DNA from: Pantoea rodasii | Lineage (GTDB): Bacteria > Pseudomonadota > Gammaproteobacteria > Enterobacterales > Enterobacteriaceae | Reading direction: 5' to 3' | NCBI RefSeq assembly: GCF_002095465.1 | Contig: NZ_MLFP01000086.1 | Span: forward strand, 766,903-830,902 | Length of the DNA: 64,000 nt | Part shown: positions 44,047 to 52,922 of the stretch, in pieces | How positions within the stretch are numbered: the stretch's first letter is position 1 | How the letters are laid out: every line of letters begins with the position of its first letter | Notes under the pieces: generated by a model | Told to the model about the DNA's origin: nothing | The model's database searches: none | Seen by the model: only the letters and a program-made list of their open reading frames with translations | Position numbers and translations under genes: made by a program

Positions 44047-44777
44047 ATGACACACCTGCGCCGCTTCAGCGGGATAACATCGCTGCGGACTTTCCTCGCC
44101 CGACTCTGGCCCCATCCGTTGCCGGTGGCCAAAAAACAGATGGCGATCGCCAGTATTGGCGCGGGCCTGGGATTAATGATCACCAGTCTGACCAGCCATT
44201 GGCTGCTCGGTGAAGTCAACTTATGGTTTGTCGCGCCAATGGGCGCCTCTGCGGTGTTGCTTTTCGGATTGCCAAACAGTCCTCTGGCACAGCCTGGTCG
44301 ATTGTCGGCGGGAACCTGGTCGCCGGGGTCATCGGCGTAACCACGGCGATGTTTGTGCCCTATCCCGCTGTGGCCTGTGGGATAGCGGCATGCCTGACGA
44401 TTGCCGTGATGTTTCAGCTCCGCTGCCTGCATCCGCCTAGCGGTGCCGTGGCGCTTACCGCTATTCTGGGCGGCAACGGCGTTCAGCAACTGGGATATCA
44501 CTTCAGTCTGTCGCCGGTATTACTCAACTCCGCTTGTCTTGCCCTGCTGGCGATCATATTCAACAACCTTGCGGGCCGTCGCTATCCGCACCCGCTGGCA
44601 GCGAATGAGCCCAAATCCAAACCCGTTGCTCTGGACGTTCCCATTACCCGTGACGATCTGCATCAGGCACTGGCGAGTGGTCAGCTTCTCGATATCGACG
44701 AAGAGGATTTACAGCAGTTGTTGCAGCGAGCAGAAGAGATTGCGCGGCGCCGGCAGCAGCAACCGCTGAAATCTTAA
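44047..44777 (+). pseudogene. HPP-family membrane protein, one-base frame break
   Basis: A multi-span membrane protein of the HPP family, named for the His-Pro-Pro motif seen here in RCLHPPSGAVALTAILGG. Members include a nitrite transporter in plants; the bacterial role is unclear. The frame breaks at CC 44293-44294: adding one C gives LAQPWSIVGGNLVAG and one 243-residue protein with four helices and an acidic cytoplasmic tail (LDIDEEDLQQLLQRAEE). Start ATG 44047, ribosome site weak. It converges with the phosphoesterase, overlapping its end by 4 bases. Confidence 0.78.
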
Positions 44778-45685
44778 ATCACGCCTCGGCTGATTTCTCC
44801 GCCAAAGCCGTGGATCCTTACACCTATATCATCTAATTCCACCACGGCAAACGGTACATCAGCCGCACCATCGAGCATGCCCTTCATGGTATAAAAGCCT
44901 GTCTGACCGATGTACGCAGTATTGCCGCGATGGTCATGGCCCGATAAGCAAAACTGTATGTTGTAACTAGTGAGTAGCTCCACCAGCACATTCGCATTCA
45001 TCAGGATATGCGTTGTGTGTGGTGCCAGCGGATAATGCCCAAACACACCAACTTTCTCGCCCAGTCGCTGAGCTTCAATCAACTGCTGTTCGATCCACAA
45101 TAACTGCTGTTGTCCTACCGCACCGTTCCAGGGCTGAGCCTGCGGTTGTCGCTGCAACTGTAACTGCGCCAGCAAGGTCTCTGCCTGATAATAATCGTCC
45201 CCATTCAGTGCGTTACAGTACAAGCTAACGTCATTTCCGTCACAAACAATGAATCGCCACCCTGCCAGACAAAAGGCGTAATAACTTTTCGGCAACGCTG
45301 CGCGATGGTTGAGATGCTGAGCGATTGTCTGTGCATCATGATTACCCAACACCACTGCATGCGGATGCACTAAACGATCATACTGCGGCAAAATGGCGGC
45401 ATAGCTTGACCAATCACGGTCGACCAAATCCCCCAGCGTGACCACAAAATCTAATGGCTGCTGATTAAGGGCTTCAATTGCCTGCGGTAACTTTGTCAGT
45501 GCATGGCGATAATAAAGATTATTCGCGATATCAGGCGCGACATCCGCGTATTGCGGATCGGCAATCACGCCAAAACGCAGCGTGCTGTCTAACGCTTTCG
45601 CACGCAAATCAGGGGCGGCATAAAGCTCTGCCACATCGCCAAGCAATTCCCGCTGCAGTGATGTCAATGGATGCGGAATAGTCAC
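44774..45685 (-). CDS. Metallophosphoesterase (calcineurin-like)
   Basis: A 303-residue binuclear-metal phosphoesterase. Metal-binding motifs appear in order: VIADPQYAD (D-x-H replaced by D-x-Q), VTLGDLVDRD (GDxxD), VVLGNHDAQ (GNHD), GVFGHYPLAP (GH) and CLSGHDHRGNT (GHxH). The D-P-Q variant and overall plan resemble the ADP-ribose/CDP-alcohol phosphohydrolase branch. It is the last gene of the Ugp-like operon, so it may cleave imported phosphodiesters or glycerophospho compounds (inference). The start is GTG 45685 with AAGGAG 8 bases before it; GTG 45694 abuts the ribosome site and is less likely. Confidence 0.78.
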   Translation of the reverse strand: MTIPHPLTSLQRELLGDVAELYAAPDLRAKALDSTLRFGVIADPQYADVAPDIANNLYYRHALTKLPQAIEALNQQPLDFVVTLGDLVDRDWSSYAAILPQYDRLVHPHAVVLGNHDAQTIAQHLNHRAALPKSYYAFCLAGWRFIVCDGNDVSLYCNALNGDDYYQAETLLAQLQLQRQPQAQPWNGAVGQQQLLWIEQQLIEAQRLGEKVGVFGHYPLAPHTTHILMNANVLVELLTSYNIQFCLSGHDHRGNTAYIGQTGFYTMKGMLDGAADVPFAVVELDDIGVRIHGFGGEISRGVI

Positions 45686-45697
45686 GGAAAGCACTCC

Positions 45698-46516
45698 TTA
45701 GCGAATACCGGCACGCATAAAAGACTGAATAAACTGACGCTGAAAAATCAGGAACAGCACCAGCAACGGCAAGGTCGTCATCAAGGTGGCGGCACCAATC
45801 AACGCCCATTGCACGCCCTGCTCCGGCGCCGAGAACAACTGCAATCCCACCGTGAGCGGTCGCACATTCACGGAATCGGTGATCACCAGCGGCCACAGGA
45901 AATCGTTCCAGTGGAAGCTAATCGATACCAGCGCAAAAGCGATATAGATCGGCTTTGCCAGCGGGATGTAGATCTTGCGCAGAATATAAAAGCGGCTCGC
46001 TCCCTCGACAATCGCTGCTTCCTCCAGCACCAGTGGAATGCCTTTAAACGTCTGGCGCAGCAGAAAGATGGCAAACGCCGAAGCAAAATAAGGCAAGGCA
46101 ATCCCCGTCAGCGTATCGCGAAAGCCAAGCGCGCCAATGGTTTTGTAGTTATTCAGAATCAACACATCGGGGCTAATCATCAACTGCAGCAAAATCAGCG
46201 CGAAGAGGAAGCCGGAGAATTTCATTTTGAAACGTACCAACGCATAAGCGGCCATGGTGGCCAATATCAGCTGCACCACCACAATCATCAGTACCAGCAA
46301 GGTCGTATTGATGAAATAGCGCGCAAAAGGAGCGGCATGCCAGGCGTTGATAAAGTTATTAAAGGTCAGCGGAGAGAACAGCGAAAAACTGGCTTGATCT
46401 GAGGCCGGGTGAATCGCAACCCAAAATGCCACCAGAATCGGCAAAAACCATAACAGCGCTGCCAGCCAGATAGTGAGATTCAGGCACACTCCGCCAAACG
46501 AAAAAGAGGTTTTCAT
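45698..46516 (-). CDS. UgpE-like CUT1 ABC permease
   Basis: A 272-residue six-helix permease of the UgpE/MalG type. Marks are the ATMAAYALVRFKMKFSGFLF stretch, ISPDVLILNNY, and the EAA loop LEEAAIVEGASRFYILRKI that contacts the ATPase. It overlaps the preceding permease gene by 4 bases, and the phosphoesterase follows 12 bases later with a shared ribosome site. Confidence 0.87.
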   Translation of the reverse strand: MKTSFSFGGVCLNLTIWLAALLWFLPILVAFWVAIHPASDQASFSLFSPLTFNNFINAWHAAPFARYFINTTLLVLMIVVVQLILATMAAYALVRFKMKFSGFLFALILLQLMISPDVLILNNYKTIGALGFRDTLTGIALPYFASAFAIFLLRQTFKGIPLVLEEAAIVEGASRFYILRKIYIPLAKPIYIAFALVSISFHWNDFLWPLVITDSVNVRPLTVGLQLFSAPEQGVQWALIGAATLMTTLPLLVLFLIFQRQFIQSFMRAGIR

Positions 46517-47424
46517 TGGTAATGCGCTCGCTTATCCAGCAGGTTGAATTTGATCAGCGCAATTGACGCCAGAATCACCAGCAGTACCACCGTCATCGCT
46601 GCCGCTGCGGGCATATCCCAGAAGCTAAAAGCGGTACGATAGATATAGAACAGCAGCAGGCTACTGCTGTTATTTGGCCCGCCATTGGTCATGGCAATGA
46701 CCTGATCCACAATACGGAACGCGTTCATCGAGGCGTTGATCAACACAAACAACGTGGTGGGCATCAGCAGTGGCCATTGCACGCGACGGAAGAAGTAACT
46801 GCGTGACGCCCCTTCTATCTCAGCCACCTCACTGAGCCGGGGATCAATCTGCTGTAACGCGGCGAGGTAAAAGATCATAAAGAAACCGGCCTCGCGCCAT
46901 ACTGATACCGCCATCAGACAGTACAGAGAGGTGCCCGGTTCACCGAGCCAGTTCACCGCAGGCAGTGAGAACAGCTCAAGCAGCTTATTCAACAGCCCCA
47001 ATTGCGGCGTATAGAAAAACAGCCAGAGGTTGGCGATGGCAATCATGGGCAGCAGTGACGGAATGAAGAAAGCCGCGCGCACCAGTGAATTACCGGCCAG
47101 GCGGCGATTCACGGCCAGCGCCATCAGCAGCGCCAGCGTGACGGCCAGCGGAATGGTGATCAATGCATACAGCAAGTTATTCCACAGCGACTGGATAAAG
47201 ATATCGTCATCCAGCAAAGCGATGTAATTATCCAGCCCAACAAAATGGGCCGGATGATTATTACGTGAAGCGCTGAACAGACTCTCCCAGATCGTCGCGA
47301 CCGCCGGATAATGGGTGAACAGCAGCAAAAAACACAGCGCCGGTAAAATCAGCAGATACCCATAAAGCTGCATCGACCATAATCGTGGCCAACGGCGTGG
47401 CGTGCTGGTAAGAATCGTGCTCAT
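46513..47424 (-). CDS. UgpA-like CUT1 ABC permease
   Basis: A 303-residue permease with six helices, an N-terminal helix opening YGYLLILPALCFLLLFTHYP, and the EAA loop LSEVAEIEGASRSYFFRRV. Typical of UgpA/MalF-like proteins. It works with the overlapping UgpE-like partner. The start is ATG 47424, 10 bases after the substrate-binding gene stop. Confidence 0.87.
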   Translation of the reverse strand: MSTILTSTPRRWPRLWSMQLYGYLLILPALCFLLLFTHYPAVATIWESLFSASRNNHPAHFVGLDNYIALLDDDIFIQSLWNNLLYALITIPLAVTLALLMALAVNRRLAGNSLVRAAFFIPSLLPMIAIANLWLFFYTPQLGLLNKLLELFSLPAVNWLGEPGTSLYCLMAVSVWREAGFFMIFYLAALQQIDPRLSEVAEIEGASRSYFFRRVQWPLLMPTTLFVLINASMNAFRIVDQVIAMTNGGPNNSSSLLLFYIYRTAFSFWDMPAAAAMTVVLLVILASIALIKFNLLDKRAHYQ

Positions 47425-47434
47425 AGCGCTTCCG

Positions 47435-48712
47435 TTACTGGTATGACTTTAACAGGCGATCGGCTTGCTTCTGCGCGCCTTCTAATGCTTCAGCCGGCGT
47501 TTTTGCCTGCGTGACGGCGGCTTCAACCGCGTGGTTCAATGCATCCTGAATCTGCACGCTGTTATAGGTTGAGAGTTCTGGCTGGGCATACTTCAGCTGC
47601 TCACGCGCCACCAGAGCTTGAGGCACCTGTTTCACGTAGTCTTTCATCACCGTGGTGTCCCACGCAGCCGGAGAGGTCGCCACATAGCCGGTCGCGATGC
47701 TCCAGCGAGCGGCCTGTTCCGGTGACGTCACCCAACGGATAAACTCCATCGCGGCTTTTTGCTGTTCCGCTGAGGCATTCTTAAAGACGTAAAGGTTACC
47801 GCCGCCAGTCGGGCTGCCGCGCTGGGTTTTCTCAGGCAGCATCGCCACGCCAAACGGGAATTTTGCGTTATCACGCACGTTGGTCAGGTTGCCGGTGGTG
47901 GTGACCATCATGGCGGTTTTGCCGCTGATGAAATCCTGTGGCGTGGTGCCCCAGGCAATCGCGCCTTTGGGTGAGACTTGCTCTTTTTGTCCGAGGTCGG
48001 TTAACCACTGCAGCGTTTCAACGTTGCCCGGCGTATTGAAGTTGACTGCGGTGCCTTTACCGTTATCCAGACGACCGCCATTGGTGGCAGAGAGCCCCTG
48101 GAAGTTCCAGTAACCGTTAGGCGTTGACGGAATCTCGATACCCCATTGACTCACGCCGTTGGCATCTTTCACCGTCAGTTTTTTACTGAATTCGACCACT
48201 TGCTGCCAGTTGGCCGGCGGGGTGTCGCCATTCAAGCCGGCTTTTTCGAAGGCTTGTTTATTCCAGTACATCACCACGGTTGAGCGCTGGAACGGCACGC
48301 CCCAGACTTTGCCATCAATGTGACGCAGAAACGCGGGATAGAAACCGTCGATCCATTTTTTGCCTTCATCACCGGTTGCCAAATCGCTGGCGGCGACAAT
48401 CGCACCGGCATCAATCAGGGAATACGCCTCGATGTCACCGATCACCGCCAGCTGAGGGGCATTACCACCACGAAACGCGGTCAGCGCTTTAGTGACGGTT
48501 GTCGCATAGTCTCCGGTGTACACCGGCTGAATGCTCACTTCTGGGTGCACTTTTTCGAAATCAGCCACCAGCTCGTCTACGGTATGGCTGACCTTGCCGC
48601 CTACCGCGATCGGATAGTACATCTGCAGCTTGACGGGATCGGCCGCAAACGCAGAAACGGTGGTGCAGAGTAATAAAGCAGAGGCCAAACGTGAGTAACG
48701 AATCGCAGACAT
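47435..48712 (-). CDS. UgpB-like ABC substrate-binding protein
   Basis: A 425-residue extracellular solute-binding protein (SBP_bac_1) with a signal peptide cleaved after FAADP. Marks are LQMYYPIAVGGKVSHTVDEL, the FEKVHPEVSIQPVYTGDYA stretch and a C-terminal TPAEALEGAQKQADRLL. It resembles UgpB, which binds sn-glycerol-3-phosphate and glycerophosphodiesters, and related proteins such as YcjN. Start ATG 48712 has AAGGGA upstream; the frame runs 8 codons further. The linked phosphoesterase supports a phosphate-containing substrate (inference). Confidence 0.85.
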   Translation of the reverse strand: MSAIRYSRLASALLLCTTVSAFAADPVKLQMYYPIAVGGKVSHTVDELVADFEKVHPEVSIQPVYTGDYATTVTKALTAFRGGNAPQLAVIGDIEAYSLIDAGAIVAASDLATGDEGKKWIDGFYPAFLRHIDGKVWGVPFQRSTVVMYWNKQAFEKAGLNGDTPPANWQQVVEFSKKLTVKDANGVSQWGIEIPSTPNGYWNFQGLSATNGGRLDNGKGTAVNFNTPGNVETLQWLTDLGQKEQVSPKGAIAWGTTPQDFISGKTAMMVTTTGNLTNVRDNAKFPFGVAMLPEKTQRGSPTGGGNLYVFKNASAEQQKAAMEFIRWVTSPEQAARWSIATGYVATSPAAWDTTVMKDYVKQVPQALVAREQLKYAQPELSTYNSVQIQDALNHAVEAAVTQAKTPAEALEGAQKQADRLLKSYQ

Positions 48713-48739
48713 GATTATCCCTTGGGCGAAAAACAACGG

Positions 48740-49843
48740 TTAAACAGCGTATTTTTTCTGTGAGGCAAACATCTGTTGCTCAGCTGACGCACAGCGTTTG
48801 CCGTTTGTGGTGGTAAAAAGGTATTGGCGGGCAGCGGACCACTGCAAACCGACCTGACTGCCCTCGTCATAACGCTGCATGCCAGGCACTTTCACAGTGA
48901 CGAGGTCGGCCAATCCGGCAAGCTGGCACGCCAGCAGGGTGTCGGAACCCATATATTCGTAGCTGATCACCCGTGCTGTTAACGCGGCATGGTCAGGGGA
49001 TATCAATTGAATGTCCTCGGCGCGCAGCCCGAGACTGAGTGCCACTTCGTCGCAATTCTCCACCACAGGCGCCTGCAGATGGCTGAGATAGTGATGCTCG
49101 CCCTTTGCGTGCAACGGCAGAATATTCATCGGTGGCGCACCAATAAACTGAGCGGTGAAGATGCTCGCGGGATCGTTATAGAGTTCATTTGGCGTGCCGT
49201 GTTGTTCGATGCGGCCGTCATTGAGCAGGATGATGCTGTCCGCCATGCTCATCGCTTCGGTCTGATCGTGCGTGACATACAGCATGGTCAGGCCGAGCTT
49301 TTTCTGTAGCGCGCGAATCTCACGACGCATGCTCTGGCGCAGTTTCGCATCAAGATTCGACAGCGGTTCATCCATCAGGCACAGATTGTTATTGGCGATC
49401 ACCGCCCTGCCCAACGCCACGCGCTGCTGCTGCCCGCCCGAAAGTTGCGATGGCAGACGGTCGAGTAGCTTATCCAGCTCCATCAGCTTACTGACATCAT
49501 CAAGGCGACTCGCAAACGTCTGCTTATCTTCACCGCGCGCCTTGAGGCCAAATAACAGGTTCTCGCGTACATTCAGGTGCGGAAACAGCGCATAGGATTG
49601 AAACACCATGGACAGCTTGCGCTGCGACGGTGGCAAATCAGTGACATCACTCTGTTTGAAGTGGATCGCGCCACGATCGGCCGTTTCCAGTCCGGCAATG
49701 GTCCGCAGTAACGTCGACTTGCCGCAGCCTGAAGGCCCAAGTAGCGCGACGAAACTGCCCTCCGCGGCCTCAAAGCTGATGTCATTGAGGGCATTTTTTT
49801 CGCCCCACGCTTTTGTGATGTGATGTAGCGAGAGATGGCTCAT
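48740..49843 (-). CDS. UgpC/MalK-like ABC ATPase
   Basis: A 367-residue ATPase, the first gene of the operon. It has the Walker A GPSGCGKST, FQSYALFPHLNVRENLLFGL, signature LSGGQQQRVAL, Walker B LCLMDEPLSNLDAKL and switch YVTHDQTEAMS, then a C-terminal TOBE domain (residues about 240-340) that in MalK/UgpC can receive regulatory signals. The substrate-binding gene starts 27 bases downstream of its stop. Confidence 0.9.
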   Translation of the reverse strand: MSHLSLHHITKAWGEKNALNDISFEAAEGSFVALLGPSGCGKSTLLRTIAGLETADRGAIHFKQSDVTDLPPSQRKLSMVFQSYALFPHLNVRENLLFGLKARGEDKQTFASRLDDVSKLMELDKLLDRLPSQLSGGQQQRVALGRAVIANNNLCLMDEPLSNLDAKLRQSMRREIRALQKKLGLTMLYVTHDQTEAMSMADSIILLNDGRIEQHGTPNELYNDPASIFTAQFIGAPPMNILPLHAKGEHHYLSHLQAPVVENCDEVALSLGLRAEDIQLISPDHAALTARVISYEYMGSDTLLACQLAGLADLVTVKVPGMQRYDEGSQVGLQWSAARQYLFTTTNGKRCASAEQQMFASQKKYAV

Positions 49844-50115
49844 GCATCGGTAGTCCTGGAATAGAATGGCGGTAAGCTAGCTTAGGGAAATGAAGGATTT
49901 ATGTTACTGGAGTGACGGTTGAGTGACTGGCTGTGGACAACCATCAGTTATATGAATATCCGGCTGTGCAACTTCCTGGTTTATAAATCACTAAAATGGC
50001 GGCGATAATTGCCGCTAATTTAATATTTTACAAACCTGAAGACCGATCTGGTTTGCGTAGTTTAAAATTAACGGCGATAATTGCCGTCATATGACAACAA
50101 TATAAACCAAGAAAC
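49844..50115. promoter_or_regulatory. Divergent promoter region between Ugp-like operon and AbiE pair
   Basis: About 270 bases. The half near the abiEi start carries two copies of a GGCGATAATTGCC repeat (see separate entry). The half toward the ATPase has AT-rich blocks but no clear Pho-box repeat by eye. Confidence 0.4.
50001..50085. promoter_or_regulatory. Two operator repeats upstream of abiEi
   Basis: GGCGATAATTGCC occurs at 50001-50013 and again at 50073-50085. Each copy is itself an imperfect palindrome (one mismatched pair), and both sit within CGGCGATAATTGCCG. AbiEi antitoxins are known to repress their operon by binding inverted repeats upstream, so these are likely autoregulatory sites. 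Confidence 0.65.
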
Positions 50116-50892
50116 ATGTTAAACGCCGAGAGCCGTCAAACGCTGAAACTGTTGTTGCCTACGGGATTACTCGCTACTAAACCCTGGTTGGTAGCACAGG
50201 GTTTAAATCCTCATTTCATTGATAATGCAGTCAAAAGTCAAACGCTCCAGGCGCTAACACCAGGTGTGTATGTCCGTGAAACATCGCGGGTTAACTGGAA
50301 AGGCGTTGTCACCTCATTGCAAAGAATGAGTCTATTCCCCGTGCATGTCGGTGGCCTGAGCGCACTTGATCAGGAAGGACTCGCACATTATCAATTGCGC
50401 AGTAAACATACTCACATCGACCTATATGCAGAAAATGCATTGCCTGCATGGCTGAATAAATTCGATGCATCTCTTCATTTTGAGTGGCATAGCACCCGCC
50501 GATTGTGGCCTGCCTCCCTGATGCAGGAGACAAAATATCTTCGTGAGGATCACTGGCGAGAGCCACTACCGCCTTTGCTCTACTCCTCACCTGAAAAAGC
50601 CATTCTGGAGGCGCTAGCCGGTGTGCCAACAGCCGTAAGCTTTGAGCATGCCGATCAGCTTATGCAAGGCTTATCCACTCTGTCGCCCAAAAAAGTGGAT
50701 GCCCTTTTGCGCGCCAGTTCCAGCATTAAGAGCAAACGATTATTTTTATGGCTGTCTCAACAGCATAATCATGCCTGGTTTAAATACCTTAAGCCGGAAG
50801 AATATGATTTGGGTGTGGGTAAACGTGAAATAGCACGTGGCGGCAGATTGGATAAAACATGGAATATTACCGTTCCCAGGGAGTCGAATTAA
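50116..50892 (+). CDS. abiEi: AbiEi-family type IV antitoxin
   Basis: A 258-residue protein with an N-terminal winged-helix-like domain (LLLPTGLLATKPWLVAQGL, residues about 10-60) and the AbiEi C-terminal plan (FPVHVGGLSALDQEGLAHY, LLYSSPEKAILEALAG, and VDALLRASSSIKSKRLFLWLS). AbiEi antitoxins counter the AbiEii nucleotidyltransferase without binding it stably and repress their own operon. The stop shares bases with the toxin start (TAATG), as usual. Two operator-like repeats lie upstream. Start ATG 50116; AAGAAAC precedes it, a weak site. Confidence 0.82.
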   Translation: MLNAESRQTLKLLLPTGLLATKPWLVAQGLNPHFIDNAVKSQTLQALTPGVYVRETSRVNWKGVVTSLQRMSLFPVHVGGLSALDQEGLAHYQLRSKHTHIDLYAENALPAWLNKFDASLHFEWHSTRRLWPASLMQETKYLREDHWREPLPPLLYSSPEKAILEALAGVPTAVSFEHADQLMQGLSTLSPKKVDALLRASSSIKSKRLFLWLSQQHNHAWFKYLKPEEYDLGVGKREIARGGRLDKTWNITVPRESN

Positions 50893-51812
50893 TGGACCGC
50901 CAGAGTGTTTATTACAAGCAAGTTCAGCTACTGCTGCAGGTCCTGCCGATTGTCTCACAGCATGACTGTTTCGCGCTGAAAGGCGGCACGGCGATAAATC
51001 TCTTTATTCGTGATTTACCCCGTTTATCAGTTGATATTGATCTGGTTTTTCTGCCGGTGATGGATCGTCAGCAATCGCTCATGACTATCCGTTCTAAATT
51101 GGATGAAATCACAAAGGACATCAGCACGAGAATAGCTGACAGCAAGGTGATTAAATCTTATGAAGACAAAATGGATGCATTACGACTCACGGTCACGCGA
51201 AGTGGCGTACAGATAAAAATTGAGTTATCTCCCGTTTTGCGTGGCACGGTTTATGAACCCTCAGTTATCTCAGTGAGTGCTTCCGTTGAGGACGAATTTG
51301 GCTTCGCAGAAACGCGCGTGGTTGCTTTTGCTGATTTGTATGCGGGAAAAATATGTGCTGCTTTGGATCGCCAACATCCACGTGATTTGTTTGATGTTAA
51401 GTTTTTGCTCGATAATGAAGGGCTAACAGATGAATTGCGCAAGGCACTGCTGGTCTATTTGGTCAGCCACCCTCGCCCATTATCAGAATTGTTAAGGCCG
51501 CAGTTAAAAGATATTTCCGCGGTGTATGAAGGTGAGTTTCGTAATATGGCGGAGATTGATGTCCAAAGGGACGAACTGGAAGCAGCAAGAGTCAAATTAA
51601 TTGAGACAATTAATCGTTCAATTACCGAGCAGGAGCGCCAATTCCTGCTGACATTCAAACAGGGAACACCAAACTGGACCCTGTTGGGATTAACAGGTGT
51701 TGAGCAATTACCCGCCGTTCGATGGAAATTACATAATTTATCCAATATGCAGCCATCTAAACACACTGAGGCGCTGGCGAAACTCAAAGACGTATTGCTA
51801 ATAACGACTTAG
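50892..51812 (+). CDS. abiEii: AbiEii-family nucleotidyltransferase toxin
   Basis: A 306-residue toxin with the nucleotidyltransferase motif LKGGTAINLFIRDLPRLSVD followed by IDLVFLP (GGTA-N, then S-x-D-x-D), near residue 32-50. The later segments VVAFADLYAGKICAALDRQHPRDLFDV (Lys and Asp-Leu-Phe-Asp motif) complete the active site. Homologues transfer nucleotides to tRNA acceptor ends (MenT) and block growth; AbiE gives phage abortive infection in Lactococcus. Apparently intact. ATG 50892 overlaps the antitoxin stop. Confidence 0.85.
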   Translation: MDRQSVYYKQVQLLLQVLPIVSQHDCFALKGGTAINLFIRDLPRLSVDIDLVFLPVMDRQQSLMTIRSKLDEITKDISTRIADSKVIKSYEDKMDALRLTVTRSGVQIKIELSPVLRGTVYEPSVISVSASVEDEFGFAETRVVAFADLYAGKICAALDRQHPRDLFDVKFLLDNEGLTDELRKALLVYLVSHPRPLSELLRPQLKDISAVYEGEFRNMAEIDVQRDELEAARVKLIETINRSITEQERQFLLTFKQGTPNWTLLGLTGVEQLPAVRWKLHNLSNMQPSKHTEALAKLKDVLLITT

Positions 51813-51849
51813 CTAAGCCATGCAGTATGGCTTAGCCACGAAATAGGAT

Positions 51850-52815
51850 TTACTGCGACATACTCAAAATCGTCCGAATGTTTTGCGCGGTAGTAGCGAC
51901 GATATCGATGGCACCGGTTCGTAGTGCGCCGAGCAGCGCCATTGCTTTGGTATTCTCTGAAGCGATGGCAATCACGCAGGGAATTTTACGCAGTTCTTCA
52001 ATGCTGAGACCAATTACGCGGTCATTCATCACCGTATCCACATGCTGTCCCTGTGCATTGAAGAAGTCATAGCCCGCGACATCCCCGGTCACACCCTGAT
52101 TCACATGCGCATCAATGATTTCGTGCGGCGTAAACCAACCGAGTTTCACCATATAACTGTTTTCATTCATATCGCCAACGCCCACCAGCGCGACATCCGC
52201 TTTACGTGCGCGATCCAGCGTCTCTTTAATGGTGCCGTTCTGCATAAAGGCATCGCGCAGCGCACGATTCTCGACATAGGCCGGCGCATACAGGGTTTCA
52301 CTGATGCCGCCGAACTTCTTGGCCAGACGACGGCTGATGTGATCGGCGTTTATCGCATCGCCCGGACGATGAGTCCCGCCAATACCGCTGATAAACAGGC
52401 AGTTGCGCGTGGGCACCTGACCAGGATAGTCGGCGACGGCAGCGACGTTACGCCCTTGCCCCACAGCGACAATCGCATTGTCTTTTAACGACTGTGACAG
52501 ATGTGAAGATACCAGGGCCGCGACCTGACGACGTTGTTCTTCATCGTCCGGCGAATCCAGCGCAATCAGCGCACGTTGCAGTTGGGGGAAGCGGTTTTGC
52601 AGCTGTTGTTCCAGACGCGTACTGAATACCGGATGGTAGCGCACATTAATTTCGACGATGCCCTCTTCGCGCGCGCGCTTAAGCAGTCGGCCAACTTTAA
52701 TGCGGGATATCCCAAACTTACGCGCAATCTCCTCCTGGGTGATTTCGTCCTGATAATAGGCCACCGCAATTTCTGTCAGCAGCTCGGAGTCCTGAGAAAG
52801 CGTGTTTTTTTCCAT
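51850..52815 (-). CDS. SorC/DeoR-family sugar-binding regulator
   Basis: A 321-residue SorC-type regulator: an N-terminal helix-turn-helix (TQEEIARKFGISRIKVGRLL, residues 26-45) and a sugar-phosphate-binding C-terminal domain related to phosphosugar isomerases (AIVAVGQGRNVAAVADYPG and CLFISGIGGTHRPGDAINA). It is 107 bases downstream of the ApnO-like gene, on the same strand, and is the probable regulator of the whole cluster. Start ATG 52815. Effector probably a phosphorylated tetrose (inference). Confidence 0.85.
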   Translation of the reverse strand: MEKNTLSQDSELLTEIAVAYYQDEITQEEIARKFGISRIKVGRLLKRAREEGIVEINVRYHPVFSTRLEQQLQNRFPQLQRALIALDSPDDEEQRRQVAALVSSHLSQSLKDNAIVAVGQGRNVAAVADYPGQVPTRNCLFISGIGGTHRPGDAINADHISRRLAKKFGGISETLYAPAYVENRALRDAFMQNGTIKETLDRARKADVALVGVGDMNENSYMVKLGWFTPHEIIDAHVNQGVTGDVAGYDFFNAQGQHVDTVMNDRVIGLSIEELRKIPCVIAIASENTKAMALLGALRTGAIDIVATTAQNIRTILSMSQ

Positions 52816-52922
52816 CCGTTACCTGTCTTATATCGTGACATCTGATTTGAGGAAGGAGTTATATCATTGATACGACTCGCTTCGCCAGACAGCAGCGAGG
52901 CGAGTCGCAGGTTGCGTCACGC

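Noticed and set aside
43893..44501. 202-codon minus-strand frame opposite the HPP gene
   Set aside because: Shadow of the HPP gene; composition and lack of motifs indicate antisense coding artefact.
45671..46402. 243-codon plus-strand frame opposite the UgpE-like permease
   Set aside because: Gln/His-rich antisense of a membrane protein gene; the permease on the other strand is well supported.
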